Source: Clostridium sp. CAG:632 (GTDB lineage: Bacteria; Bacillota; Clostridia; Lachnospirales; Lachnospiraceae). From it: DNA of 15,867 bases. Positions 6,841 through 13,462 of the stretch are shown here, piece after piece. The first letter of the stretch is position 1, and each line of letters begins with the position of its first letter. Under the pieces are notes generated by a model. It worked only from the letters and a program-made list of their open reading frames with translations, searched no databases and was not told where the DNA came from. The stretch spans positions 12,442 to 28,308 of the forward strand of contig HF991351.1 of assembly GCA_000431515.1 (NCBI GenBank), in the 5' to 3' direction. The translations under genes were made by a program, and so were the position numbers.

Positions 6841-8943
6841 CTACTGCTCAAATAACAGATCACCGTAGGTTGGGAATGGCCATGCTTCCTTCGCTACCAG
6901 AAGCTCCAGTGCATCTGCAGGCTCTCTGACCGTACCCATAGAAAGGAATACTTCATCATGATAATACTTAGCCCATGCGCTGATATCATCCTCATAATCT
7001 GCTGCCTTATTTACAATCTCTGTAAATTTCGCAGTTGCTGCCTTTAATTCCAGAAGCTTCGCATCAATCTGACCGATCAACTCCTTCTGTGCTGCAGGCT
7101 CAATGCCAATCAGCTGGATATTCTTTGCTTCGATTGCAAGCTTACCTTCATAATCCATAACAGCCGGAATGATCTGCTTGTTAGACATCTCGATCATGGT
7201 CCGTGCTTCGATATTGATCTTCTTTGCGTAGTTCTCAAGCATAACCTCTGCTCTTGCCTCTAACTCGGTCTTGCTCATAACACCCATACGCTTGAATACT
7301 TCGATGGTCTTATCGGTTGTCAGATATGGCACTGCATCTACCAGACACTTGATGTTCGGCAGACCACGTTTCTCAGCCTCGGCTACCCATTCATCAGAAT
7401 AACCGTTACCGTTGAAGATGATTCTCTGATGCTTGGTCAGCAGGTCACGGATCAATGTCTTAATGCATGCATCCTTATCCTCTGCAGCATCCAGCTGATC
7501 TGCGATCAGGGATAACTCATATGCAACAATTGTATTTAACATCATAGTCGGCTGTGAAATCGGCTGTGTAGAACCTACCATACGGAACTCAAAACGGTTA
7601 CCGGTAAATGCGAATGGTGAAGTTCTGTTACGATCGGTTGCATCCATAGTAAAGCTTGGCAGGGTAGAAACACCGGACTCATATACCTTTGCAGGCTTAC
7701 TGTGTTCTGCGGAACCGGTTGCAATGATCTGCTCTACAACACCCTCCAGCTGCTCGCCTAAGAATGCGGAAATGATTGCCGGAGGTGCCTCGTTTGCACC
7801 TAATCTGTGGTCATTACCTGCAGAGGATGCTGACAGTCTCAAAATCTCTGCATTGTTATCAACTGCGGCTAATACAGCTGCCAGGAATAACTGGAACTGC
7901 AGATTGTCTTCCGGATTCTTACCGGGATCCATCAGATTCTCTCCATCACTGGTGCTGAAGGACCAGTTGTTATGCTTACCGGAACCATTGACACCTGCGA
8001 ATGGCTTCTCATATAACAGACATGCCAGATCATCCCGGAGTGCTACCTTCTGCAATGTCTCCATTAACAGGTAGTTGTTATCACTTGCTACGTTTGTTGT
8101 ACCGAAGATAGGTGCGATCTCATGCTGTGCCGGTGCAACCTCGTTATGCTGTGTCTTGGCTGTGATACCGTATTTCCAAAGCTCTGCATTCAGGTCATTC
8201 ATGAATGTAGAAACCTTTTCCTTAATGTTACCGAAGTACTGATCATCCAGTTCCTGTCCCTTTGGTGCCGGTGCACCGAATAAGGTACGTCCGGTCAGCT
8301 TCAGATCTTCACGCTGCATATACTTGGCCTTGTCTACCAGGAAATACTCCTGCTCAGGTCCTACATTGGCTGTAACCTTTGTCGGCTCCTTGCCAAAATA
8401 TTTCAATACCCTCTTTGCTTCTCTGCTTAATGCATCCATAGAACGAAGCAACGGAGTCTTAAAGTCAAGGGAATCACCTGTGTAAGAGGTGAATGCTGTC
8501 GGAATACATAATACAGAGCAGCCATCTAAGCTGGTCTTTACATATGCCGGTGATGTACAATCCCATGCTGTATAGCCTCTGGCTGCACAGGTGGCACGGA
8601 TACCACCGGATGGGAATGAGGATGCATCCGGCTCAGCCTTGATCAACTCCTTACCGGTAAATTCCATCATAACTTTGCCGCCGCCTACCGGAGTAATAAA
8701 TGAATCGTGCTTCTCAGCACTGGTCTCTGTCAATGGGAAAAATACATGTGTATAATGGGTTGCTCCTAATTCAATCGCCCAATCCTTCATCGCCAATGCA
8801 ACATCATCTGCCACATCGCTGTTTAATGGTTCTCCAAAATCAATGGTCTTTCTCAACTCGCGGTATGTAGACTTTGGAAGACGCTCCTTCATGGTCGCAT
8901 CATCAAATACATAAGAGCCAAAAATTTCTGATACTTTTTGCAT
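6841..8943 (-). CDS. glnN: Glutamine synthetase type III
   Basis: Makes glutamine from glutamate, ammonia and ATP, the main ammonium-assimilation step. The 700-aa length separates it from types I (about 450) and II (about 360). Recognised segments: KSTYRELRKTI (24-34), NVGPEQEY (193-200), QHNEVAPAQHE (265-275), NGSGKHNNWSFS (319-330), NDHRLGANEAPPA (377-389, the type III signature region) and TGNRFEFR (447-454). AAAGGAAG precedes ATG 8943. It has its own terminator and a leader hairpin upstream, so it is probably transcribed alone. No glnR, glnK or amt gene is in the window. Confidence 0.97.
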   Translation of the reverse strand: MQKVSEIFGSYVFDDATMKERLPKSTYRELRKTIDFGEPLNSDVADDVALAMKDWAIELGATHYTHVFFPLTETSAEKHDSFITPVGGGKVMMEFTGKELIKAEPDASSFPSGGIRATCAARGYTAWDCTSPAYVKTSLDGCSVLCIPTAFTSYTGDSLDFKTPLLRSMDALSREAKRVLKYFGKEPTKVTANVGPEQEYFLVDKAKYMQREDLKLTGRTLFGAPAPKGQELDDQYFGNIKEKVSTFMNDLNAELWKYGITAKTQHNEVAPAQHEIAPIFGTTNVASDNNYLLMETLQKVALRDDLACLLYEKPFAGVNGSGKHNNWSFSTSDGENLMDPGKNPEDNLQFQLFLAAVLAAVDNNAEILRLSASSAGNDHRLGANEAPPAIISAFLGEQLEGVVEQIIATGSAEHSKPAKVYESGVSTLPSFTMDATDRNRTSPFAFTGNRFEFRMVGSTQPISQPTMMLNTIVAYELSLIADQLDAAEDKDACIKTLIRDLLTKHQRIIFNGNGYSDEWVAEAEKRGLPNIKCLVDAVPYLTTDKTIEVFKRMGVMSKTELEARAEVMLENYAKKINIEARTMIEMSNKQIIPAVMDYEGKLAIEAKNIQLIGIEPAAQKELIGQIDAKLLELKAATAKFTEIVNKAADYEDDISAWAKYYHDEVFLSMGTVREPADALELLVAKEAWPFPTYGDLLFEQ

Positions 8944-9068
8944 AATTTCTACTTCCTTTCTATTACTTCATACCCGCGCCATTCCGTGATGGGAAATAAC
9001 TATTCGATGTACCTTCGCCAAATCCAGTTCCGTTCGGATATAACGTCTGCATTTCGTTCATCATACAC

Positions 9069-9101
9069 AAAAAGGGTGCTCTCAATAAAGAGAACACCCT
9101 T
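9069..9101 (-). terminator. Hairpin with U-tract in the glnN leader (terminator or attenuator)
   Basis: On the minus strand AAGGGTGTTCTC (9101-9090) pairs with GAGAGCACCCTT (9083-9072) around a six-base loop, with one G-U pair, followed by TTTTT. It lies 115 bases after the D-lactate dehydrogenase stop and 126 bases before glnN. It can end the upstream transcript. If the glnN promoter lies beyond it, it acts as an attenuator. Confidence 0.8.
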
Positions 9102-9132
9102 GTTCCATACACATTCCGTACGCTTGTTATAA

Positions 9133-9168
9133 TTAAAATAAACCCATTACCTGAAAAAAGCAAGACCT
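9133..9168 (-). promoter_or_regulatory. Weak promoter-like sequence upstream of the glnN leader hairpin
   Basis: On the minus strand TTGCTT and TATTTT stand 17 bases apart, and an overlapping TATAAC offers a second possible -10. Both are poor matches. If either is used, the transcript would meet the hairpin at 9069-9101 within about 30-40 bases. The rest of the 8944-9215 spacer shows no convincing gene. Confidence 0.25.
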
Positions 9169-9215
9169 TTTTTCGAATTAATTTATCAATATCTCTTTTT
9201 TTCAATAATGGATTT

Positions 9216-10199
9216 CTAAGGAAGCACCTGATTTTTCAGTTCAGCGCCCTCCTCTGCCGCACGGGCATTCTCCATAGTCACTTTAGCAATGGCTTCCATG
9301 GCATCTCTGGTAAAGAATGCCTGATGTGAGGTCAGGATAACATTCCGGAAGCTGGTCAGCCGGATCAGATCTTCATCTGTGATAATATCGTTTGATTTAT
9401 CTTCAAAGAAATATTCGTCCTCTTCTTCATATACATCCAGACCTACACCGGCAAATTTCCGTGCCATTAATGCCTCGATCAGATCACCCGTATTGATCAA
9501 TCCACCTCTCGAGGTATTCACCAGCAGCACGCCATCCTTCATTTTCTCAATATTCTTCTTATTAATGATGTGTCTGGTATCCTTCGTCAGCGGACAATGA
9601 AGGGAGATCACATCCGACTCCCGGAACAGGCGATCCAGATCTACATACTCCACATCCAATCCTTTCACCGGATATGGATCATAGGCCAGAATGTGCATTT
9701 TAAAGCCTTTCAGGATGTCGATCATCATCTGCCCGATCTTACCGGTTCCGATCACCCCGACTGTCTTTCCGACCAGATCAATGCCCATTAATCCATTAAT
9801 ATTATAGTTAAAATCTCTGGTCCGTACATATGCCCGATGAATGTTCCGGTTCACAGTAAGCAGAAGTCCCATCGCATATTCCGCTACCGCCTCCGGTGAA
9901 TAACTCGGCACCCGCAGCACCTTAATATCTGCCTCTTTCGCCGCCTTCAGATCTACATTATTAAAACCTGCACACCGAAGCAGGATGGTCCTGACTCCCA
10001 GCTCCTTCAGTGCCTTGATCGTCTCCTTCCCTGCGTCATCATTCACAAAAATACAGACTGCATCATAGTTTTTTGCAAGGATGGCTGTATCCTCATTCAG
10101 CTTCACTTCCTGGAACTTGATCTTATATCCCAACTCCTCACCAAGCGGCTGAAACCAGATCTTATCATAAGGCTTTGTATCATAAAACATGATTTTCAT
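9216..10199 (-). CDS. D-2-hydroxyacid dehydrogenase, probably D-lactate dehydrogenase
   Basis: NADH-linked reduction of pyruvate to D-lactate is the likely role, which would regenerate NAD+ in fermentation. The 327-aa protein has the family layout: catalytic domain, then Rossmann fold with VIGTGKIGQ (149-157) and an acidic Asp174 (AYDPYP) that selects NAD over NADP. Catalytic Arg231 (NTSRGGLI), Glu260 (DVYEEEDEYFF) and His292 (TSHQAFFT) are present. The YEEEDEYFFEDKS stretch and the N-terminus MKIMFYDTKPYD match fermentative D-LDH better than glycerate or phosphoglycerate dehydrogenases. A 2-hydroxyisocaproate-type substrate cannot be excluded. GAGG lies nine bases before ATG 10199. It seems to be a single-gene unit. 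Confidence 0.9.
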   Translation of the reverse strand: MKIMFYDTKPYDKIWFQPLGEELGYKIKFQEVKLNEDTAILAKNYDAVCIFVNDDAGKETIKALKELGVRTILLRCAGFNNVDLKAAKEADIKVLRVPSYSPEAVAEYAMGLLLTVNRNIHRAYVRTRDFNYNINGLMGIDLVGKTVGVIGTGKIGQMMIDILKGFKMHILAYDPYPVKGLDVEYVDLDRLFRESDVISLHCPLTKDTRHIINKKNIEKMKDGVLLVNTSRGGLINTGDLIEALMARKFAGVGLDVYEEEDEYFFEDKSNDIITDEDLIRLTSFRNVILTSHQAFFTRDAMEAIAKVTMENARAAEEGAELKNQVLP

Positions 10200-10226
10200 C
10201 TTAAACTACCTCATTTCATCAATCCT

Positions 10227-10242
10227 GACAGTTCAGACTGTC
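10227..10242. promoter_or_regulatory. Palindrome upstream of the D-lactate dehydrogenase gene
   Basis: GACAGT-TCAG-ACTGTC is a perfect six-base inverted repeat with a four-base centre, 28 bases before the start codon. It could be an operator or a small leader hairpin. It does not match the Rex operator (TTGTTA-N6-TAACAA), which is the usual redox control site for such genes. Confidence 0.4.
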
Positions 10243-10314
10243 TGCTTCTTAGTATCGGATACTTTTCGGAAACCTATACTCGATTTATCATTGTAAGTAC
10301 GATCTGTAATTTTT

Positions 10315-10349
10315 TAAAAAAAGAAAAGAAACAAACCGCTGTTTGTTTC
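10315..10349 (-). terminator. Rho-independent terminator after the HPr-like gene
   Basis: On the minus strand GAAACAAAC and GTTTGTTTC (9-bp perfect stem, 10349-10341 with 10336-10328) enclose an AGCG loop, and a T-rich tract follows (10327-10315). It lies 28 bases after the stop codon. Confidence 0.85.
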
Positions 10350-10377
10350 CTCCTTCACCCTTATTCACTGTTATGAG

Positions 10378-10611
10378 TTATTCAACAATATATGGCTTGA
10401 TTGCTTCCATGATGTCAGAAACATCGCCATCCTTATGGATAATCATATCCAATGGCTGGGATAAATCCAAACTAAAAATTCCCATAATAGACTTGGCATC
10501 GATTGTGTATCTGCTGGAGCTGATATCAAAATCGCAGTCAAACTTGATCAATGTGTTTACAAAGTTCTTTACTTTGTCAATGGAATCCAATAAAATCTTT
10601 ACCTTTGTCAT
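10378..10611 (-). CDS. HPr-like protein lacking the phosphorylatable histidine
   Basis: A 77-aa protein with the length and pattern of the PTS carrier HPr. IDAKSIMGIFSLDL (37-50) closely matches the HPr segment around the regulatory serine (B. subtilis Ser46, NLKSIMGVMSLG), with Ser41 in the matching place. The active-site loop that in HPr reads GIHARPA is SIDKVKN here (10-16), so there is no His15 and it cannot act as a normal phosphate carrier. The longest frame starts at GTG 10629, but AAGGAG eight bases before ATG 10611 fixes the later start. It has its own promoter and terminator. A role in carbon-catabolite signalling, Crh-like but serine-only, is inference; no PTS gene is in the window. 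Confidence 0.85.
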   Translation of the reverse strand: MTKVKILLDSIDKVKNFVNTLIKFDCDFDISSSRYTIDAKSIMGIFSLDLSQPLDMIIHKDGDVSDIMEAIKPYIVE

Positions 10612-10639
10612 AGCAATAACTCCTTTCACTGATTTTCAC

Positions 10640-10653
10640 TGGTATCACTACCA
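10640..10653. promoter_or_regulatory. Operator-like palindrome at the HPr-like gene start site
   Basis: TGGTA-TCAC-TACCA is an inverted repeat that falls at about +2 to +15 of the predicted transcript, a classical repressor position. TGGT-N-ACCA symmetry is typical of GntR-family regulators. It also shares ACTGGTA with the operator region of the ECF gene at 12491-12537. The binding protein is unknown. Confidence 0.45.
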
Positions 10654-10661
10654 CAAGTCCT

Positions 10662-10690
10662 ATTATAACCCATTATTTTGATTTCGACAA
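10662..10690 (-). promoter_or_regulatory. Promoter of the HPr-like gene
   Basis: On the minus strand TTGTCG (10690-10685) and a perfect TATAAT (10667-10662) are separated by exactly 17 bases. The -35 lies inside the 3' end of the aminotransferase gene. Start of transcription is expected near 10655, giving a leader of about 45 bases. Confidence 0.75.
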
Positions 10691-11755
10691 TACCTTTAAC
10701 AATGCTTCCAGTGTAAGTTTTACATCTTCCATGTTTGCATTCTCGCCCATATGGCCGATGCGAATCAGTTTTCCGGCAAACACATCAAAGGAACCGGCCA
10801 GCATAATCCCGGCTTCTTTCGCCACACCATCCAGAATCTCCTGCGCTGTAAAACCATCCGGAACTACCATTGCCGTTACGGTATCCGCAAATCCGTTTTT
10901 ACCGTAAATCTCATAGCCTGCATCCTGCAGTGTCTTACGCACATACTCCGCAATCTCTTTATGTCTGTTGTAAATCTCTGTATCCGCCTTTACATTTTCC
11001 AGTGCGGTACGCAGACCGTAAATATCGCTGATCGGCATGGTATAAGGGAACCATTTATCTTCATAGTAATGTTCAAAGGTTGTCAGATTCGCATAAAATG
11101 ATGCAATTGGCACCTTCCGCTCATCCATTGCCTTTCTGGCATCCGGACTTACGGTTACAAAGGTCAGACCTACCGGTGCAGACAATGCCTTCTGCGAACC
11201 GCCACAGACAATATCGATCTTCCAGTCATCTACATAAACCGGATCACCAAACATCGATGCTACGGCATCTGTCACAGTTAAGATACCGTAAGACTTTAAC
11301 AATGGACAGATATCCTGAATCGGATTCAGTCTGCCACTCGGTGTATCACAATGTACAACGGTCGCATACTTAAAATCATGATCCTTCTCCAGATACTGCT
11401 TCAGCGCCTCTGCATCAACCTCGGTCTCATAATCAACCGTATAAAGAACCGGTTCCCCGCCGTAGATGCGGACAAAGTCCGCAAATCCACGACCGAACAC
11501 ACCATTATCAATGACCAGCACCCGGTCACCCGGTTCTGTCAGGGAAGCACAGGCTGCCTCCAGTCCCAGAATACCTTCCCCGCTTAAAATATATGCAGGA
11601 TTCTTAGTATGCAGAAGCTCTGCAAGCAGGTCACAGGTATCTTTATAATAATCATAGAACTCCGGATCCAGATCCGGGTTTGTCGTCTCCAGACTTCTCG
11701 CCATTCTGACATTCTCACGTACTCTGGTTGGTCCGGGTGTCATTAATTTCAACAT
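10673..11755 (-). CDS. Class V aminotransferase, candidate pyridoxamine-pyruvate transaminase
   Basis: A PLP enzyme of the alanine-glyoxylate / serine-pyruvate transaminase group, 360 aa from ATG 11755. Catalytic Lys189 lies in GGSQKALSAP and the PLP-ring Asp163 in VTDAVAS. CDTPSGRLNP (136-145) and LIRIGHMG (330-337, substrate Arg332) are also clear. In most of this family the N-terminal cofactor loop reads SGT-G-xxEAA; here it is SGEGILGLEAA (58-68) with a Glu. From memory this matches the GE-x-VLGLEAA loop (Glu68) of Mesorhizobium loti pyridoxamine-pyruvate transaminase, which converts pyridoxamine plus pyruvate to pyridoxal plus alanine. The upstream ECF gene and operator support a B6 role. 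Alanine-glyoxylate transaminase is the conservative alternative. GTG 11764 is a possible earlier start but abuts the AAGAGG site. Confidence 0.9.
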   Translation of the reverse strand: MLKLMTPGPTRVRENVRMARSLETTNPDLDPEFYDYYKDTCDLLAELLHTKNPAYILSGEGILGLEAACASLTEPGDRVLVIDNGVFGRGFADFVRIYGGEPVLYTVDYETEVDAEALKQYLEKDHDFKYATVVHCDTPSGRLNPIQDICPLLKSYGILTVTDAVASMFGDPVYVDDWKIDIVCGGSQKALSAPVGLTFVTVSPDARKAMDERKVPIASFYANLTTFEHYYEDKWFPYTMPISDIYGLRTALENVKADTEIYNRHKEIAEYVRKTLQDAGYEIYGKNGFADTVTAMVVPDGFTAQEILDGVAKEAGIMLAGSFDVFAGKLIRIGHMGENANMEDVKLTLEALLKVLSKSK

Positions 11756-11763
11756 GGTACACA

Positions 11764-11769
11764 CCTCTT
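11764..11769 (-). promoter_or_regulatory. Ribosome binding site of the aminotransferase, deciding its start
   Basis: AAGAGG on the minus strand lies eight bases before ATG 11755 and would overlap the alternative GTG start at 11764, so the ATG is preferred. Confidence 0.7.
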
Positions 11770-11790
11770 CTTTCTATACTTGCTGTTATT

Positions 11791-12408
11791 CTACTGTTCT
11801 GCTTTCTTAGCAAATAACAGACCGGTCTTATTCAGTACCTTTTCCAATGGTACGATCAGAAGCAGTACCGGTATAGCTGCCAGCACTACCTGAAGAATAT
11901 TTCCGGGGAATGATGCAAGCGGTGTTACAAGACTATGATAGAAGATTGCTTCAAAAATATAGTAACCGGCCAGCTTGATCAGTAACGCAGCACCAACTGC
12001 CAGCACCTTAAATCCGAAGCCGCTCTTCTTCTCTACGATCAGACCTACAACGAAGCCCATAAGACCGCAGGTAATGAAGGTACATGGTGCATAAATCGCC
12101 CAGCTCGACATGATATCAAAGATTGCCATGCCGAAAGCTCCGGCAAAGAATCCGGTCCGCTTTCCATAAAGCATTGCTGCTAACAAAAGAGGTATGTTTC
12201 CAAGATGAATCAGCCCACCATAACCAAATGGCAGCTTGATATTAACACAGGCAGTAAACACCAGTGTCAGTGCAATAAACAAACCGGTCACCGTAATTGC
12301 TTTTACGGTTTCTCTGTTCTTTGTATTCTTTCCTGTTTCTTTTCCCGTTAAATCAGATGTTACAGTCTCTTCTACGGAAGTTGAAACTGTTTTTGTGTTT
12401 TCACTCAT
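11791..12408 (-). CDS. ECF transporter substrate-binding (S) component
   Basis: A 205-aa integral membrane protein with a hydrophilic Thr/Lys-rich N-terminus (1-36) and about six transmembrane helices (first about 37-55). The GGLIHLGNIPLLLAAMLYG stretch (64-82), GAFGMAIFDIMS (90-101) and YAPCTF (106-111) match the S components of energy-coupling factor vitamin transporters, which bind the vitamin and use a shared EcfA/A'/T module. That module is not in the window, so this is a group II type system. The substrate cannot be read from the protein. The following aminotransferase (35 bases away) and the operator region suggest a B6 vitamer, while riboflavin, folate or thiamin precursors remain possible. 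No riboswitch is visible upstream. CGAGGG lies before ATG 12408. Confidence 0.88.
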   Translation of the reverse strand: MSENTKTVSTSVEETVTSDLTGKETGKNTKNRETVKAITVTGLFIALTLVFTACVNIKLPFGYGGLIHLGNIPLLLAAMLYGKRTGFFAGAFGMAIFDIMSSWAIYAPCTFITCGLMGFVVGLIVEKKSGFGFKVLAVGAALLIKLAGYYIFEAIFYHSLVTPLASFPGNILQVVLAAIPVLLLIVPLEKVLNKTGLLFAKKAEQ

Positions 12409-12490
12409 AGTAAACCCTCGCTTCCTTTATATTGTTTCGCATAGCATTTATTCTCTCTGCCTGCTTTCATTGGCTTAGTTTACTATGAGT

Positions 12491-12537
12491 GTGGTATGAT
12501 TAAAATATCCAGTTTTGAACTTTTTTATAGTACCAGT
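12491..12537 (-). promoter_or_regulatory. Operator region of the ECF/aminotransferase operon (MocR/PdxR-like)
   Basis: On the minus strand ACTGGTA (12537-12531) is followed 24 bases later by ACTGGATA (12513-12506), a direct repeat, and then by ATACCAC (12497-12491), its inverted form. Between them are TATAAAA and TTTTAAT, possible -10 elements. Two direct repeats plus one inverted half-site around a promoter is the layout described for MocR-family regulators such as PdxR, which control B6 genes. The regulator gene is not in the window. The 12409-12597 spacer holds no gene. Confidence 0.5.
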
Positions 12538-12567
12538 TGTAGTTTGTTTGTAGTTTGTTTGTAGTTT
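12538..12567. repeat. 11-bp tandem repeat upstream of the ECF gene
   Basis: On the minus strand the unit ACTACAAACAA occurs twice in direct succession and a third, partial copy (ACTACAA) runs into the first ACTGGTA operator half-site. The 11-bp period is close to one helical turn, so the copies face the same side of the DNA. Confidence 0.7.
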
Positions 12568-12597
12568 CCACTATAGGCCAAAGCTTGAAACGATCTT

Positions 12598-12837
12598 CTA
12601 TGACATCAATAACCCAAGCCAAATAATGGTTGCAATAATTCCTATACTCATTCCTGCAATATTAAGTCCCATTGCCCAACCGCGTTTTGTACTCCTTTCA
12701 TTTACCAGGACTGCAAAAATCAGGCCGATCAGTCCAAGGATACCTCCAAGAATTCCACAAGGTGTCATAGCCACAGATATGATTCCCAGCGTCAATGCTG
12801 CCGTTGCATAGACTTTATCATTTCTGTTCTGCACCAT
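12598..12837 (-). CDS. Small two-helix membrane protein, DUF4190-like
   Basis: 79 aa with two hydrophobic helices (about 9-42 with a Gly-rich turn, and 54-77) joined by a basic loop (NERSTKRGW). The pattern of a short polar N-terminus, ALTLGIISV, a Cys/Gly-rich first helix and a second Gly/Ile helix resembles the DUF4190 family, whose function is unknown. Its first 46 bases overlap the end of the preceding gene in another frame, and no Shine-Dalgarno sequence is visible before ATG 12837. Translation may rely on coupling. The start is kept because the N-terminus fits the family pattern and no later start keeps the first helix. Confidence 0.65.
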   Translation of the reverse strand: MVQNRNDKVYATAALTLGIISVAMTPCGILGGILGLIGLIFAVLVNERSTKRGWAMGLNIAGMSIGIIATIIWLGLLMS

Positions 12838-13223
12838 TTGTATTGCAGACGAAACTTTTCTATCTCATGCTTTTTGTTCAACCGCCCACGGATTCTCGCC
12901 CACTGGCTCCGGCGGAACTGCAATTCTGCCCGACACAGAACCAGATTATAACAATCCGGATAGAAACGTCCGATTCCCTGTTGTTTACACGGAAAATAAA
13001 TCAGCCGATCCGGATGATCCGCTAGGATTGTCATTGCATACTCCATATATCGAAACACTTCCACTCCTCCGTCAATGGCAGCTTCATCTTCTGCCGGCCA
13101 GGTATGAAATGCCCACATATGCTCAATAAAAGGAAATTCTATCACTTTATATTCCCGATTTTTTTCATATATTTCATATTGTGAAAACTTCCGGATAATT
13201 CTACCCTGTTCTTTCGTTGACAT
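12792..13223 (-). CDS. Hypothetical protein, 143 aa
   Basis: Not recognised. It is a soluble protein with no signal peptide or membrane helix. An aromatic central part (EHMWAFHTWP at 34-43, RLIYFPCKQQGIGRFYP at 73-89) is followed by a Cys-containing segment (CYNLVLC, 91-97) and a strongly basic tail (RRSQWARIRGRLNKK and onward, 104-143) that could contact nucleic acid. The start ATG 13223 has AGGAG about ten bases upstream and a perfect TATAAT about 80 bases upstream. It probably shares a transcript with the overlapping membrane gene at 12598-12837. Confidence 0.7.
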   Translation of the reverse strand: MSTKEQGRIIRKFSQYEIYEKNREYKVIEFPFIEHMWAFHTWPAEDEAAIDGGVEVFRYMEYAMTILADHPDRLIYFPCKQQGIGRFYPDCYNLVLCRAELQFRRSQWARIRGRLNKKHEIEKFRLQYKWCRTEMIKSMQRQH

Positions 13224-13301
13224 TTATCCTATTCTCCTGTTGATACTTGTTCCGTTATAATGCCATACTATTTCCATACATTACCAAATATCATTACGCT
13301 T

Positions 13302-13307
13302 ATTATA
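13302..13307 (-). promoter_or_regulatory. Possible -10 box for the 143-aa hypothetical gene
   Basis: A perfect TATAAT lies 78 bases before ATG 13223, between the Rpn terminator and the gene. No good -35 is seen at 16-18 bases; GACAAT at 19 bases is the nearest candidate. Confidence 0.4.
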
Positions 13308-13364
13308 GAATCAGGCAATGACACATATTGTCTGTTTTCATTTTTATTTTAAAATCATTTAAAA

Positions 13365-13395
13365 CGAAAAAAACAGCAACCATTCAGTCACTGCT
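13365..13395 (-). terminator. Probable terminator after the Rpn-family gene
   Basis: On the minus strand AGCAGT and GTTGCT pair (six pairs, two of them G-U) around a nine-base loop and are followed by seven T. The stem is short, but the position (67 bases after the stop codon) and the T-run fit a terminator. Confidence 0.55.
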
Positions 13396-13462
13396 TTCTC
13401 TTCGTATACCATTCTTTATATACTTTCTTCTACTCCATTAAAAGATATTCCTGAAGTAAATT

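Noticed and set aside
9069..9101. ANTAR-binding hairpin in the glnN leader
   Set aside because: ANTAR targets are two adjacent hairpins with hexaloops having A at position 1 and G at 4; here a single loop reads TTTATT.
8963..9205. 80-codon minus-strand reading frame between glnN and the D-lactate dehydrogenase
   Set aside because: It runs straight through the leader hairpin and its T-run, has no clear ribosome site and its protein has no recognisable composition or family.
12409..12597. Riboswitch in front of the ECF S component
   Set aside because: I see no TPP, FMN, THF or other known aptamer core or a terminator hairpin; the region is dominated by DNA-type repeats.
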